Origin: Microbulbifer agarilyticus | GTDB taxonomy: Bacteria; Pseudomonadota; Gammaproteobacteria; Pseudomonadales; Cellvibrionaceae | Length of the DNA: 64,000 bases | Assembly: GCF_001999945.1 (NCBI RefSeq) | Contig: NZ_CP019650.1 | Span: 1,674,001-1,738,000 of the forward strand | Direction: 5' to 3' | Shown: positions 27,724 through 36,034 of the stretch, piece by piece | Layout of the letters: the number at the start of each line of letters is the position of its first letter | How positions within the stretch are numbered: position 1 is the first letter of the stretch | Notes under the pieces: model-generated | What the model was told of the DNA's origin: nothing | Seen by the model: only the letters and a program-made list of their open reading frames with translations | The model's database searches: none | Program-made: the position numbers and the translations under genes

Positions 27724-28601
27724 AAGAGTTATTCGTCAGGCGCGTAAATCGGGAGCGCGTTGCGGTCGTTACCGGTGCAGCGGGTGGTCTCGGTTGGGCA
27801 ATGGTGCAGGAGCTGGCGCAGCGCGCGCAATCTGCCTCGGTCGCATTGCGACTGGTTTTGGTAGATGTGAACGAGGATGCCCTACGTCAGCGCGCCGCAG
27901 AACTGGTTGAGCCGCTGGTGAGTATCGATATCCATGTGGCGGACCTGTCGGCGGAAGAGTCGGTTGCCCAGCTTTGTGAGAAGTTGCGCGATGCGTATCC
28001 TCAGGTGGACCTGCTGATTAATAATGCGGGTATTACCCATCGCAGCCTTTCAGCGCAAACCAGTAATGCGGTTATTCGGCGGGTGATGGCCGTGGATTAT
28101 CACGCGCCGGTTGAGCTGGCCCAGGGGTTGCTTGCGCCGCTCACCGCGGCAGGCGGCTGTGTGGTGAATATCAGTTCTATGGCGGGTTGGATGCCCGTTC
28201 TCGGTCGCGCGGGCTACTGTGCGGCAAAGAGCGCTTTGCACCAGTACTTCGAGACCTTTCGTGAAGAAGTGCGCGAGGACGGTGTGTCTGTGCTGATGGT
28301 ATATCCCAGTTTTGTGGCGACCAACATTGATGCCAACGCGCTCTCCGGTGATGGCGGGCGTGCCCAGCACGCCCAGAGCACGGTTGGCCAGGTGCGCAGT
28401 GCCGACTGGATGGCTGTGCGTATTCTGGATGCGCTGGCAGCGGGCAAGGAGCGCTTGTTCCCCCGCGATAAGTCGTTGTTCGGAGCCTACCTGTATAAAT
28501 TGGCTCCGCGCCTGTTCCTGCGGCAAATGGTGAAGAACTTTCGTGTGGAGCTGGAAGAGGGGCGCAAGCTGGCCCGCCAGTCTGAATTGTCGCAGGGCTG
28601 A
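27720..28601 (+). CDS. Classical short-chain dehydrogenase/reductase
   Basis: Classical SDR (293 aa) with TGAAGGLG at about residues 18-25, LLINNAGITH, the serine in NISSMAG and YCAAK near 165. The C-terminus carries an extra basic, hydrophobic stretch (LYKLAPRLFLRQMVKNF), which may sit on the membrane, as in SDRs of lipid metabolism. Translationally coupled to the upstream SDR through an ATGA overlap, so its product is probably made in equal amounts. Last gene of the operon. Confidence 0.87.
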   Translation: MKELFVRRVNRERVAVVTGAAGGLGWAMVQELAQRAQSASVALRLVLVDVNEDALRQRAAELVEPLVSIDIHVADLSAEESVAQLCEKLRDAYPQVDLLINNAGITHRSLSAQTSNAVIRRVMAVDYHAPVELAQGLLAPLTAAGGCVVNISSMAGWMPVLGRAGYCAAKSALHQYFETFREEVREDGVSVLMVYPSFVATNIDANALSGDGGRAQHAQSTVGQVRSADWMAVRILDALAAGKERLFPRDKSLFGAYLYKLAPRLFLRQMVKNFRVELEEGRKLARQSELSQG

Positions 28602-28635
28602 TTCTGCAAAGATCCTGGACTGGCTTTCGATCTAC

Positions 28636-29235
28636 TCAGGAGAACTCGGTAGTTAGCATGGGTATCACGCTGGCTGCCAACAGCAGTCCCATCGTCATAT
28701 TAAAGGCCCGCAAATGTTTCGGCTCGGTGAGAATCCGTTTTAAACCGACGCCGAACATTAGCCAGATACCGATGCACGGGCCTCCAATCAAAATGAATGC
28801 CAGTGCAATGCGGCCTGCCTCGAGCAGTATCTCGCCATTGGGGGTGGTAAAGGCCGCGAGCGCGCCCACGGCCATAATCCATCCCTTCGGGTTCACCCAC
28901 TGAAACGCGACCGCCTGCAGGAATGAAAAGGGCTTTTGCTGCGGCGTTGCGCCCACATCCCGGGTGCTCGCGATTTTCCAGGCCAAATACAGCAGGTAGG
29001 TAATGCCCGCCCAGCGCACCACTTCGTGCAGGAATGGAAACTGCTGAAATAAGGTCCCCATACCAAATCCGATCGCCATAATCATGGCCGGGAAGCCAAT
29101 ACATATGCCGAGCATATGCGGCAGGGATCTCTCGACACCGTAGTTCAGGCCCGAGGACATGATCATAAGGTTATTCGGCCCCGGCGTAATACTGGTGGAG
29201 AATACAAACAGCGCGATGGACAGCAAAATTTCCAA
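28636..29235 (-). CDS. LysE/RhtB-family amino acid exporter
   Basis: Inner-membrane exporter of about six helices (199 aa). The N-terminal helix and loop STSITPGPNNLMIMSSGLNYG carry the family's GPN motif, and AFQWVNPKGWIMAVGALAAF is its second typical block. LysE/RhtB members expel amino acids or homoserine lactone-like compounds. The start is a TTG with GAGG seven nt upstream. It converges on the SDR operon, 34 nt away, without an obvious terminator. Confidence 0.92.
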   Translation of the reverse strand: MEILLSIALFVFSTSITPGPNNLMIMSSGLNYGVERSLPHMLGICIGFPAMIMAIGFGMGTLFQQFPFLHEVVRWAGITYLLYLAWKIASTRDVGATPQQKPFSFLQAVAFQWVNPKGWIMAVGALAAFTTPNGEILLEAGRIALAFILIGGPCIGIWLMFGVGLKRILTEPKHLRAFNMTMGLLLAASVIPMLTTEFS

Positions 29236-29472
29236 CGTAAACCTCGGCAGTGGAATGGGGCGGTAGAAAGCAGTAGGGGGAAATCAGCGTGATTATCGCG
29301 TTGTGATGCCTATCCGGCAATCCTGAAGGTGTATGTCTGGCGAGTCTGCTCTCTGCTGCGGCGTCAGTCTCGGGGAATGCCAGCGTCGCTTTTGTGCCGC
29401 GCCCGACCTACAATTCACTTTTTCTAGCTGCGCACGCCCGACGCCAAAGGCTGCGCTCAGGTGGGGTTATGC

Positions 29473-30267
29473 ATGGCGTTTATCGACAGCCACTGCCATT
29501 TTGATTTTGATGCGTTTAGCGAGGACCGCGCGCAAGTCTGGTCGCGTTGCCGGCAGGCGGGGGTGCAATCCCTGGTGATCCCCGGTGTCAGTATTCCCCA
29601 GTGGCGACAATTGTTTGCCCTGGTGCACTCTGAACCCGGTTGGTATGGCGCGGTCGGGGTGCATCCGTGGTGGGTAAAGGAGCTGGCGATTGCGCCTGCC
29701 GACGTGCGTCGGGCAGTCGTTGAGCGTGTCGAGCATGAACGCCAGCGAAGCGGAGATGTGTCGCGCTGCGTCGCTGTAGGTGAGTGCGGTCTGGACGCCA
29801 CTATCGAAACACCCCTTGAGCAACAGTTGCCGGTATTTGAAGCGCAGTTGGATGCTGCGCGCGCATTGTCCCTGCCGGTGATTGTCCATAGCGTTCGTGC
29901 GCATGCGGATGTATTGCGCACGTTAAAGAAATTTTCCCTGGAGCAGGGTGGGGTGATCCATGCGTTTTCCGGCAGCCGGGAAATTGCTGAGGAATATGTG
30001 CGACTGGGTTTCTACCTGGGAGTTGGCGGCACCATTACCTACGACCGCGCGATGAAAACCCGCAAGACGGTGCGCGAAATTCCATTGGAAAAGTTGCTGC
30101 TGGAGTCCGACGCGCCGGACATGCCACTGGCAGGCCGCCAGGGAGAGCGCAACAGCCCGGAATACTTGCCGCAAATCGCGCATACTCTGGCAGAGCTGCG
30201 CGGTATTTCTCCGGAGCTGGTCATTGCGCAGACCGGAAAAAATGCACGCGCGCTTTTTGGATTTTGA
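29473..30267 (+). CDS. TatD-family metal-dependent deoxyribonuclease (YjjV-like)
   Basis: TatD-family hydrolases are metal-dependent 3'-5' exonucleases linked to DNA repair and damage response. The 264-aa product shows all metal sites: HCH in FIDSHCHFDF, glutamate in AVGECGLDAT, histidines in PVIVHSVRAH and VIHAFSGSREIA, and the aspartate in LLLESDAPDMPL. I chose the ATG at 29473, with GGTGGGG seven nt upstream; a GTG four codons earlier is possible. It is followed after 7 nt by the CsdA-CsdE fusion gene, with which it is surely co-transcribed. Confidence 0.92.
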   Translation: MAFIDSHCHFDFDAFSEDRAQVWSRCRQAGVQSLVIPGVSIPQWRQLFALVHSEPGWYGAVGVHPWWVKELAIAPADVRRAVVERVEHERQRSGDVSRCVAVGECGLDATIETPLEQQLPVFEAQLDAARALSLPVIVHSVRAHADVLRTLKKFSLEQGGVIHAFSGSREIAEEYVRLGFYLGVGGTITYDRAMKTRKTVREIPLEKLLLESDAPDMPLAGRQGERNSPEYLPQIAHTLAELRGISPELVIAQTGKNARALFGF

Positions 30268-30274
30268 ACCGACG

Positions 30275-31993
30275 ATGAATTTTTCCTCGCAAGAATTTAA
30301 GCAGCAGTTCCCACTGTTTTCCCAAGCAGAAAACCGCGAACTGGTTTATCTGGATAATGCGGCGACCACGCAGAAGCCGGCCTGCGTCATTGATGCGATC
30401 CGCGATTTCTATCTGCACAGCAATGCCAATACCCATCGCTCAAGTCACCGCCTGGCCCGGCGGGCCACAGAGATGGTGGAGCGGGTCAGAGCGGCAAGTG
30501 CACGTTTTCTGGGCGCGGAGTCACCACGCGAGATCATATTTACCCGCGGCGCCACCGAAGGTCTGAATCTGTTGGCCAATAGCTTGTGCCGGGGTCTGGT
30601 CGCCGGCGATGAGATTATTTTGTCGACCGCCGAGCATCACGCCAATCTTGTGCCGTGGCAAATGCTGGCGGCGCAGTATGGTCTGGTATTACGCTTTGTG
30701 CCGGACGCCAACGGTGTGCCGCAAATTGACCGTATAGCAGAGGTGTTGTCGCCGCGCACCCGGGTTGTATCCATCACAGGCGGATCCAATGCACTGGGCT
30801 TTCGCACCGATCTTGCAGCCTTGCGCGCAACCCTAGCTGCGAAATCGTCAGCTGCAACATCGTCAGGTGCAGTATCGTCACAAGGCGATCTGCGGTGGAT
30901 CGTGGACGGCTCGCAATTGGTTGCGCACGATGTGGTGGATGTTGCGGCCATTGGTTGTGATTTCTTTGTGTGCTCTGCGCACAAATTTTATGGCCCTACG
31001 GGTTTAGGTCTGGTTTATGGTCGCGAAGCGCTGTTGCGCGAACTGCCGCCATGGCAGGGCGGTGGGGAGATGATTACCAGCGTCGATCTTCTTGCCAGTG
31101 ATTACGCCGATCTGCCTCATCGGTTTGAGGCGGGCACATCGTCACTCGCGGCAATTGCCGGGCTTGGTGCCTGTTTGGAATTCCTCGGCAAGCAGGACCG
31201 GCTGGCGATGGCGCAGTACGAGCAATCCCTGCTTGCCTACCTGCACGACAGGTTGTCACAGATACCTGAGCTGGAGCTGCTGAGCGATGCCCGCAACAAT
31301 CTCGGTATTGCCAGTTTTGTGCACGCCCGTTGTGCGGCGATTGATATCGCGCAGTGGTTGGATGGGCGGGATATTGCGGTGCGCGTAGGGCATCACTGTG
31401 CCCAGCCGCTGTTGCATGCTGCTGGCCACACGGCGACGGTGCGCGCATCTCTGGTGGCATATAACTCGAAGGAAGATATTGACCGCTTGATTGCTGGGGT
31501 TGAGGAATTATTGCGGCAGCTGGATGATACGGCGGAACCTCAGCCGGCTGCCGCCGATTCCGCCATAGATTCTGCAGAGACGTATTCCTGGCAGCCCGAT
31601 AATTTGGCGAAACTGGATCTGGGAGCGCTGCGCAATCAACAGAACTGGCAAGATCGCTATCGTACGCTCATGAGCTGGGCGAAGGTGATTTCTCGCAAAG
31701 ATCACATTCGTACCACCGAGCATTTGGTGCAGGGCTGTGAATCCAGTGCTTGGCTGGTGCATCGCCAGGAGGCGGGCGTGCATCGCTTCGCCATCGATAG
31801 CGATAGTCGGATCGTAAAAGGGTTGGGGGCGCTATTGCTGTCGCAGATTGATGGTGCGACGGACGATGCCGTTGCGCCATCCCAGTTACATCAAATTTTT
31901 GATGAGTTGGGTTTGTCGCAGCAACTGAGTGAATCCCGCGGCAACGGCTTTCGCGCTTTGGTACAGCGCGCATTCGACTTAATGCACGCCTGA
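30275..31993 (+). CDS. CsdA-CsdE fusion: cysteine desulfurase joined to SufE-like sulfur acceptor
   Basis: The N-terminal 410 residues are a class V aminotransferase-fold cysteine desulfurase: PLP lysine at residue 237 in CSAHKFYGPTG and the persulfide cysteine at 375 in VRVGHHCAQP. After a polar linker (about 415-445) a SufE/CsdE domain follows, with its acceptor cysteine at 488 in LVQGCESSAWL. In E. coli these are separate proteins, CsdA and CsdE, that pass sulfur from cysteine to CsdE and act with CsdL/TcdA. Here both steps sit in one 572-aa chain, and tcdA is the convergent neighbour. A Ser/Ala-rich insert (about 190-205) looks like slippage-derived low complexity. ATG at 30275 gives the family start; an upstream TTG lies inside tatD. 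Confidence 0.92.
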   Translation: MNFSSQEFKQQFPLFSQAENRELVYLDNAATTQKPACVIDAIRDFYLHSNANTHRSSHRLARRATEMVERVRAASARFLGAESPREIIFTRGATEGLNLLANSLCRGLVAGDEIILSTAEHHANLVPWQMLAAQYGLVLRFVPDANGVPQIDRIAEVLSPRTRVVSITGGSNALGFRTDLAALRATLAAKSSAATSSGAVSSQGDLRWIVDGSQLVAHDVVDVAAIGCDFFVCSAHKFYGPTGLGLVYGREALLRELPPWQGGGEMITSVDLLASDYADLPHRFEAGTSSLAAIAGLGACLEFLGKQDRLAMAQYEQSLLAYLHDRLSQIPELELLSDARNNLGIASFVHARCAAIDIAQWLDGRDIAVRVGHHCAQPLLHAAGHTATVRASLVAYNSKEDIDRLIAGVEELLRQLDDTAEPQPAAADSAIDSAETYSWQPDNLAKLDLGALRNQQNWQDRYRTLMSWAKVISRKDHIRTTEHLVQGCESSAWLVHRQEAGVHRFAIDSDSRIVKGLGALLLSQIDGATDDAVAPSQLHQIFDELGLSQQLSESRGNGFRALVQRAFDLMHA

Positions 31994-32011
31994 TAGATTG
32001 GCTTGCTCGCG

Positions 32012-32830
32012 CTACTTCTGGGGCTTTGCGCGCTGCACAATGCGTTCAATCGCTTTGCTTGCGGCAACAAATCCAAATGTGCCTGTGACCATTGTGGCTG
32101 CGCCGAACCCGCCACTGCAATCCAGTTTTACCCCATTTTGCATGGTGCTTTTTTGCTGGCAAACCTGTCCATCGGGCTGCGGGTACACCATGGGCTCGCT
32201 GGAATAAATGGCGTCCACGCCAAACTGGCGTTTGCTGGACTTCTGGAAATTGTGAAAGCGGTACAGGTGCTGGCGGACCTTTGCCAGCATCGGGTCGCTG
32301 ACGGTACGGCCGAGATCAGCGCTAGTGATCACGGCTGGGTTTTTCTTACCGCCGGCCGAGCCTACGGTAATCAGGCGCAGCTTGCGGGCTTTGCAGTAGG
32401 CGATGAGCGCGGCTTTGACGCGCGCGTTGTCAAACGCATCGATCACCATATCGATGGCTTCTTTCTCCGGTGCCAGAAATTCGGCAAAGTTGTCGCTGGC
32501 GATAAAATCTTCGTGGGTGACTACATCAACTTCCGGGTTGATCATACGCAGTCGCTCCGCCATGACTTCCACCTTGATCTCGCCGATGCTGCCCACCTGG
32601 GCATGGATCTGGCGATTGGTATTGGTGATGCAGATGTCATCCAGGTCGATCAGGGTGATTTTGCCCACGCCGCTGCGTACCAGCGCTTCTGCGGTCCAAC
32701 TGCCTACGCCGCCAATACCGATGATGATGACATGGGATCTGTGCAGAGCATGCAGGGCGTCGTTGCCATAGAGTCTCGCAATTCCGCCAAAACGTTGCAG
32801 GTAGGCGTCACTCAAGTTCTTTCCAGGCAT
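32012..32830 (-). CDS. tcdA: TcdA (CsdL), tRNA threonylcarbamoyladenosine dehydratase
   Basis: TcdA uses ATP to cyclise t6A at position 37 of ANN-decoding tRNAs into ct6A. The product (272 aa) starts with YLQRFGGIARLYG and the nucleotide-binding E1-like motif GIGGVGSWTAEALVRSGVG, then LIDLDDICITNTNRQIHA, DAFDNARVKAAL and a late cysteine region CQQKSTMQNGVKLDCSGGFG. In E. coli the gene neighbours csdA-csdE and depends on that sulfur relay. Here it is convergent with a csdA-csdE fusion, 18 nt apart, which keeps the association. AGGAA lies before the ATG. Confidence 0.94.
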   Translation of the reverse strand: MPGKNLSDAYLQRFGGIARLYGNDALHALHRSHVIIIGIGGVGSWTAEALVRSGVGKITLIDLDDICITNTNRQIHAQVGSIGEIKVEVMAERLRMINPEVDVVTHEDFIASDNFAEFLAPEKEAIDMVIDAFDNARVKAALIAYCKARKLRLITVGSAGGKKNPAVITSADLGRTVSDPMLAKVRQHLYRFHNFQKSSKRQFGVDAIYSSEPMVYPQPDGQVCQQKSTMQNGVKLDCSGGFGAATMVTGTFGFVAASKAIERIVQRAKPQK

Positions 32831-32942
32831 AGGGCTTCCTGTGTTACATCTCTTGCGGGGGTCCCAGATCAGAGGAGTAGATCAGGGGAGGGGAGGAGCA
32901 TGGCAGGGCGAAGAGGCCGCCCTGCCGAGGTGCGGAAGCGAA

Positions 32943-33407
32943 TCAGTGCACGTGGCCGTGGTCGATTTCTTCCGGAGTAGCTTCGCGTACGGAAACTACT
33001 TCAACGTCAAAGTGCAGCTCAACACCGGCCAGCGGGTGGTTGCCATTGATGGTGACTTGATCGCCGTCGATATCGACGATTTCCACTTCGATCGGGTGGC
33101 CATCGGTGCTCTGTGCGCGGAAAGCCATACCAACTTTCAGTTCATCAACACCACCAAAAGCACTCTTTGGCATGGTCTGGATCAGCTCGGGGTTTTGTGG
33201 GCCGTAGCCTTCTTCCGGGGCGACTACCACCTTGAACTTGTCGCCGGCACTTTTGTCCAGCATTTCCTGCTCCAGTCCGGGGATGATATTGCCCACACCT
33301 TGCAGGTATTTGAGCGGCTGGCCACCTTCGGAAGTGTCGATCACAGTGCCTTCGGCATCTTTCAGGGTGTAGTTGATCTCCACAACGCTGTGGTTAGCAA
33401 TTTTCAT
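32943..33407 (-). CDS. SlyD-like FKBP-type peptidyl-prolyl isomerase
   Basis: Cytoplasmic or periplasmic-free FKBP with the inserted-flap plan of SlyD (154 aa): IANHSVVEINYTLKDAEG, GNIIPGLEQEMLDKSAGDKF, then the flap insertion (EEGYGPQNPELIQTMPKSAF) and a return to the FKBP core (NHPLAGVELHFDVEVVSVREAT). It lacks the long histidine/cysteine metal-binding tail of E. coli SlyD and ends in a short HGHVH, so nickel handling would be weak at best. The start at 33407 gives the family N-terminus; the frame is open further upstream without likeness. Probably monocistronic. Confidence 0.9.
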   Translation of the reverse strand: MKIANHSVVEINYTLKDAEGTVIDTSEGGQPLKYLQGVGNIIPGLEQEMLDKSAGDKFKVVVAPEEGYGPQNPELIQTMPKSAFGGVDELKVGMAFRAQSTDGHPIEVEIVDIDGDQVTINGNHPLAGVELHFDVEVVSVREATPEEIDHGHVH

Positions 33408-33701
33408 TGGCAGTCTCTTGTGTGTTGAGCGTGAGTGATAGCTTGCCGCGCGTACCGATTGACAAGCAATCGGAGCGATAGGCTTTATGAGCGTGCATTG
33501 TATGGGCGGGCTGCTGTGCTCGCAACCGAGTCGCATGTTAGTGGACGGTTGGTCGGTTACGCGGTGGTAGGTTCGTGAGGTGAATAGAGGTATATGGTGG
33601 GTGAGGGCGGTCGGGGGCTTTATTTGATCCCGCCGCCGCTGTTTTAGCACCGCTCCCTGATAATACGGAATCGGTGCTGTCTGGGGCAGAAGAGGTTTCT
33701 G

Positions 33702-34172
33702 TTAGCTGGCGATAGCGCGCTTTGCATGGCTGCGAGCATAGAGGTCGCCGGCCATGCGGGTTAGCTGGTCGCTGAATGTTGCGGGATAGCCAAGTTCAAC
33801 CAGGTGGGCTTCAAAGTACTCGAGCAGTGCCGTAAACAGTGTTGGACTCAGGCCCTGGGCGAGAAACTGCGCGCGACTGCTGTACACCGGTTCCGCCTGC
33901 TCAGCCAGCGCATGGCACAAAAATTGAGCTTGGCGAGTCTGTTGCTTCTGATGATCTGCAACGTCCTCGGTGGCCATGAACTTTCCGATTGCCTGATAGA
34001 AGTCGGTAACTAACTGGGAGACAAATACGCGCCCACCAATCGTACCGAGCAGGCCGCTCTCGGCGGCCTCTGGTGCGCACTCGCACACCTGGCCGTGATT
34101 GCATCGAGCCGGGTTGCCGAGCGGATATAAACCGGCAGGACTGAGTGCGTGCGCAGACGATACCTGTGACAT
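33702..34172 (-). CDS. Truncated-hemoglobin-like protein lacking the proximal histidine
   Basis: From about residue 40 the 156-aa product follows the group 1 truncated hemoglobin pattern: LLGTIGG (A-helix glycines), VSQLVTDFYQAI (B-helix Phe-Tyr), KQQTRQAQFLCHAL (E-helix), EPVYSSR (the Y-x-G-R region) and the F-G helices FLAQGLSPTLFTALLEYFEAHL. In canonical members the F-helix reads A-H-A-G-L with the heme-binding histidine; here the aligned stretch is L-A-Q-G-L, so the ligand is absent. An extra N-terminal 38 residues contain three cysteines (Cys24, Cys30, Cys32, as CNHGQVCEC). It may be a non-heme globin or use another ligand. GGGGAG precedes the ATG. The family call is mine from pattern; moderate confidence. 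Confidence 0.6.
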   Translation of the reverse strand: MSQVSSAHALSPAGLYPLGNPARCNHGQVCECAPEAAESGLLGTIGGRVFVSQLVTDFYQAIGKFMATEDVADHQKQQTRQAQFLCHALAEQAEPVYSSRAQFLAQGLSPTLFTALLEYFEAHLVELGYPATFSDQLTRMAGDLYARSHAKRAIAS

Positions 34173-34646
34173 GGATGAGCTCCCCCTGTGAGACGAATTT
34201 TCTGAATTTTTGTGGGCGTCCCGTTAATCTTGTCGATGTCGTTATGTTGACCTGCCGGAGGCGAAATCCATACCTGAAAAACGGTGTGGGGAAATTCGCG
34301 TGTGGCGGGTCTGGGACTGCCTGTTTCGATATGGGCGGCAAGGTTACGGGATGAAAATACCTCTGCCAACAAAGCGGAAACAAATTGTCACACTCTTCCA
34401 CGGGTGTTGTATGGCTGGTTTAATCAAGCGCTATTTTGGGGCGTCGTATGCGACAAGTGCCTGTTTTTAAGGCAATTGTGACGGAAGAATTTCTCTGGGT
34501 TAGCTCTTGCGGGTTAAGCGGGGCGTGGCGTCGAACTTGTCTGCTGCCGGGTAAAAGAGTGACAGGAGAAACTGCACTGGTAAAATCATCGACACACGCG
34601 CACATTTAAAGTAATCACGGCCAACGTAATCGAGAAGGAGATCCTG
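34173..34646. other. 474-bp divergent intergenic region
   Basis: No gene is seen. It must contain the promoter of the globin-like gene (minus) and that of the HIT gene (plus; see 34559-34586). I looked for FNR- or NsrR-type palindromes near the globin-like gene and found none convincing. Confidence 0.5.
34559..34586 (+). promoter_or_regulatory. Candidate sigma-70 promoter for the HIT gene
   Basis: GTGACA (34559-34564), a 16-bp spacer and TAAAAT (34581-34586) match five of six positions at each box. The transcript would start about 55 nt before the ATG. Confidence 0.5.
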
Positions 34647-35066
34647 ATGGCGAGCATCTTTACCCAAATTATCAATGGTGACCTTCCCGGACATTTCGTT
34701 TGGCGCGACGATTCGGTGGTGGCATTTATGACCATTGCCCCCATCAAACCGGGTCACTGTCTGGTGGTTCCGGTAGCGGAGATTGATCACTGGGATGATG
34801 TACCCGCAGAGACCAGCGCGCACCTGATGGATGTGGCAAGTAAGGTCGCCAAGGCGCAGAAGCAGGTTTACCGTCCGCGCCGGGTGGGAGTGATGGTGGC
34901 TGGTATCGAGGTGCCGCATACCCACTACCACCTGGTGCCGATCAACGAAATTGCTGATCTGGACTTTGCTCTGCAGCAGCAGGCCGAGCCGGAGGCGCTG
35001 GCCGAGGAAGCGGCCAAGATTCGCCAGGCGCTTGCGGATCTCGGTTTCGAGAATGGCATGGAATAG
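34647..35066 (+). CDS. HIT-family nucleotide-binding protein
   Basis: Histidine-triad hydrolase/transferase (139 aa) of the Hint-like or Fhit-like branch. It has SIFTQIINGDLPGHFVWRDD at the N-terminus, PIKPGHCLVVPVAEIDHWDD, and the catalytic triad VPHTHYHLVP at about residues 90-98. Bacterial members cleave adenylylated lysine or aminoacyl-adenylates. An AAGGAG Shine-Dalgarno sits seven nt before the ATG. Nothing nearby suggests a specific pathway. Confidence 0.9.
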   Translation: MASIFTQIINGDLPGHFVWRDDSVVAFMTIAPIKPGHCLVVPVAEIDHWDDVPAETSAHLMDVASKVAKAQKQVYRPRRVGVMVAGIEVPHTHYHLVPINEIADLDFALQQQAEPEALAEEAAKIRQALADLGFENGME

Positions 35067-35199
35067 CTCCGTTTCGGTGAATTTGGCATTACTGCATCCA
35101 AACCCGGAGGTAGTGACGTCATACCGGTAATGAACCAAGGTGGCGGCCGATATCGGCTGCCCCAAATGCAAATGAGCTATGACTACAGGTATACGGACC

Positions 35200-36003
35200 A
35201 TGCGTAATAGATCGCCACTTCTGTCCCGCTTTATTTCGGTCGCCATTCTGGTGCCGCTGTTGACCCTTTGCGCGGCGTTTAGCCAGGCGGAAGAAGCTAA
35301 GGTCTTCTCGGTGGATGGATTTTCCGCCATTGCCCTGAAGGGAGGTTCTAACCTTAAAGTGACACAGGGCCCAGAGTTCTCTGTAACAGCCTATGGCGAG
35401 CAAAAAGACCTCGAATATGCCAAGGCTGAGGTCAAGGGTGATACCCTGTCGCTTTCCGTTGAACCGGACCGCAAAAGCCTGTTTGGAGTGGTCACCGTCA
35501 GCAGTGAGCCGAATGTCGAGTTCCGTGTGACCTTGCCCGAACTGTCTGCAATACGCGTGACCGGGTCCGGTGAGGCGCTGGCAGACACCCTGGAGAGCGC
35601 TGATCTGGATTTGCGCGTCACCGGTTCTGGATTGATTCGCGTGGAAAAGGTCGCTGCGGAATCACTGAACGCAGGCGTTACCGGCTCAGGCGATGTGATC
35701 CTCGGCACTATTCTCGCGGTAGCGGGGCAGGCAGGGGTGACGGGTTCTGGCGACGTGCGTATGGACAATTTCATCGGCGAAAGCCTGAACGCCCAGATCA
35801 AAGGGTCTGGCGATGTGGTAATCGGCGGCAAAGTAGCCAGCGTGAATATTACGGTAATGGGGTCTGGTGACTTCATGGGGCGCCAGTTACAGGCCACCAG
35901 AGCTGGTGGCGCGGTAATGGGGTCCGGTGACATCGTATTGAAGCGCCCTGCCAGCGAGTCCTTCTCGGTAATGGGCTCCGGGGATATCGCCCTGGTAGAT
36001 TGA
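35200..36003 (+). CDS. Secreted DUF2807 (GIN-domain) beta-repeat protein
   Basis: A signal peptide (MRNRSPLLSRFISVAIL..., cleavage likely after SQA) is followed by a DUF2807-type domain: FSAIALKGGSNLKVTQGPEFSV, then a ladder of eight short turns, TGSGE, TGSGL, TGSGD, TGSGD, KGSGD and three MGSGD, spaced about 18-24 residues. Such repeats build a right-handed beta-solenoid. Members are periplasmic or surface proteins of unknown role. I prefer the ATG at 35200, which starts the basic n-region; one at 35179 would add seven residues. Both lack a strong ribosome binding site. ycjX follows after 31 nt. Confidence 0.85.
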   Translation: MRNRSPLLSRFISVAILVPLLTLCAAFSQAEEAKVFSVDGFSAIALKGGSNLKVTQGPEFSVTAYGEQKDLEYAKAEVKGDTLSLSVEPDRKSLFGVVTVSSEPNVEFRVTLPELSAIRVTGSGEALADTLESADLDLRVTGSGLIRVEKVAAESLNAGVTGSGDVILGTILAVAGQAGVTGSGDVRMDNFIGESLNAQIKGSGDVVIGGKVASVNITVMGSGDFMGRQLQATRAGGAVMGSGDIVLKRPASESFSVMGSGDIALVD

Positions 36004-36034
36004 CCCTAGCTATCCGCTAAAAAACGGAGTTTTA

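Noticed and set aside
33620..33700. AGCACCG / CGGTGCT inverted repeat after the globin-like gene
   Set aside because: A 7-bp stem with a 19-nt loop and no T-run on either strand is too weak to call a terminator.
34173..34646. Search for an FNR or NsrR box before the globin-like gene
   Set aside because: Only half-sites such as TTGAT occur; no palindrome with correct spacing was found.
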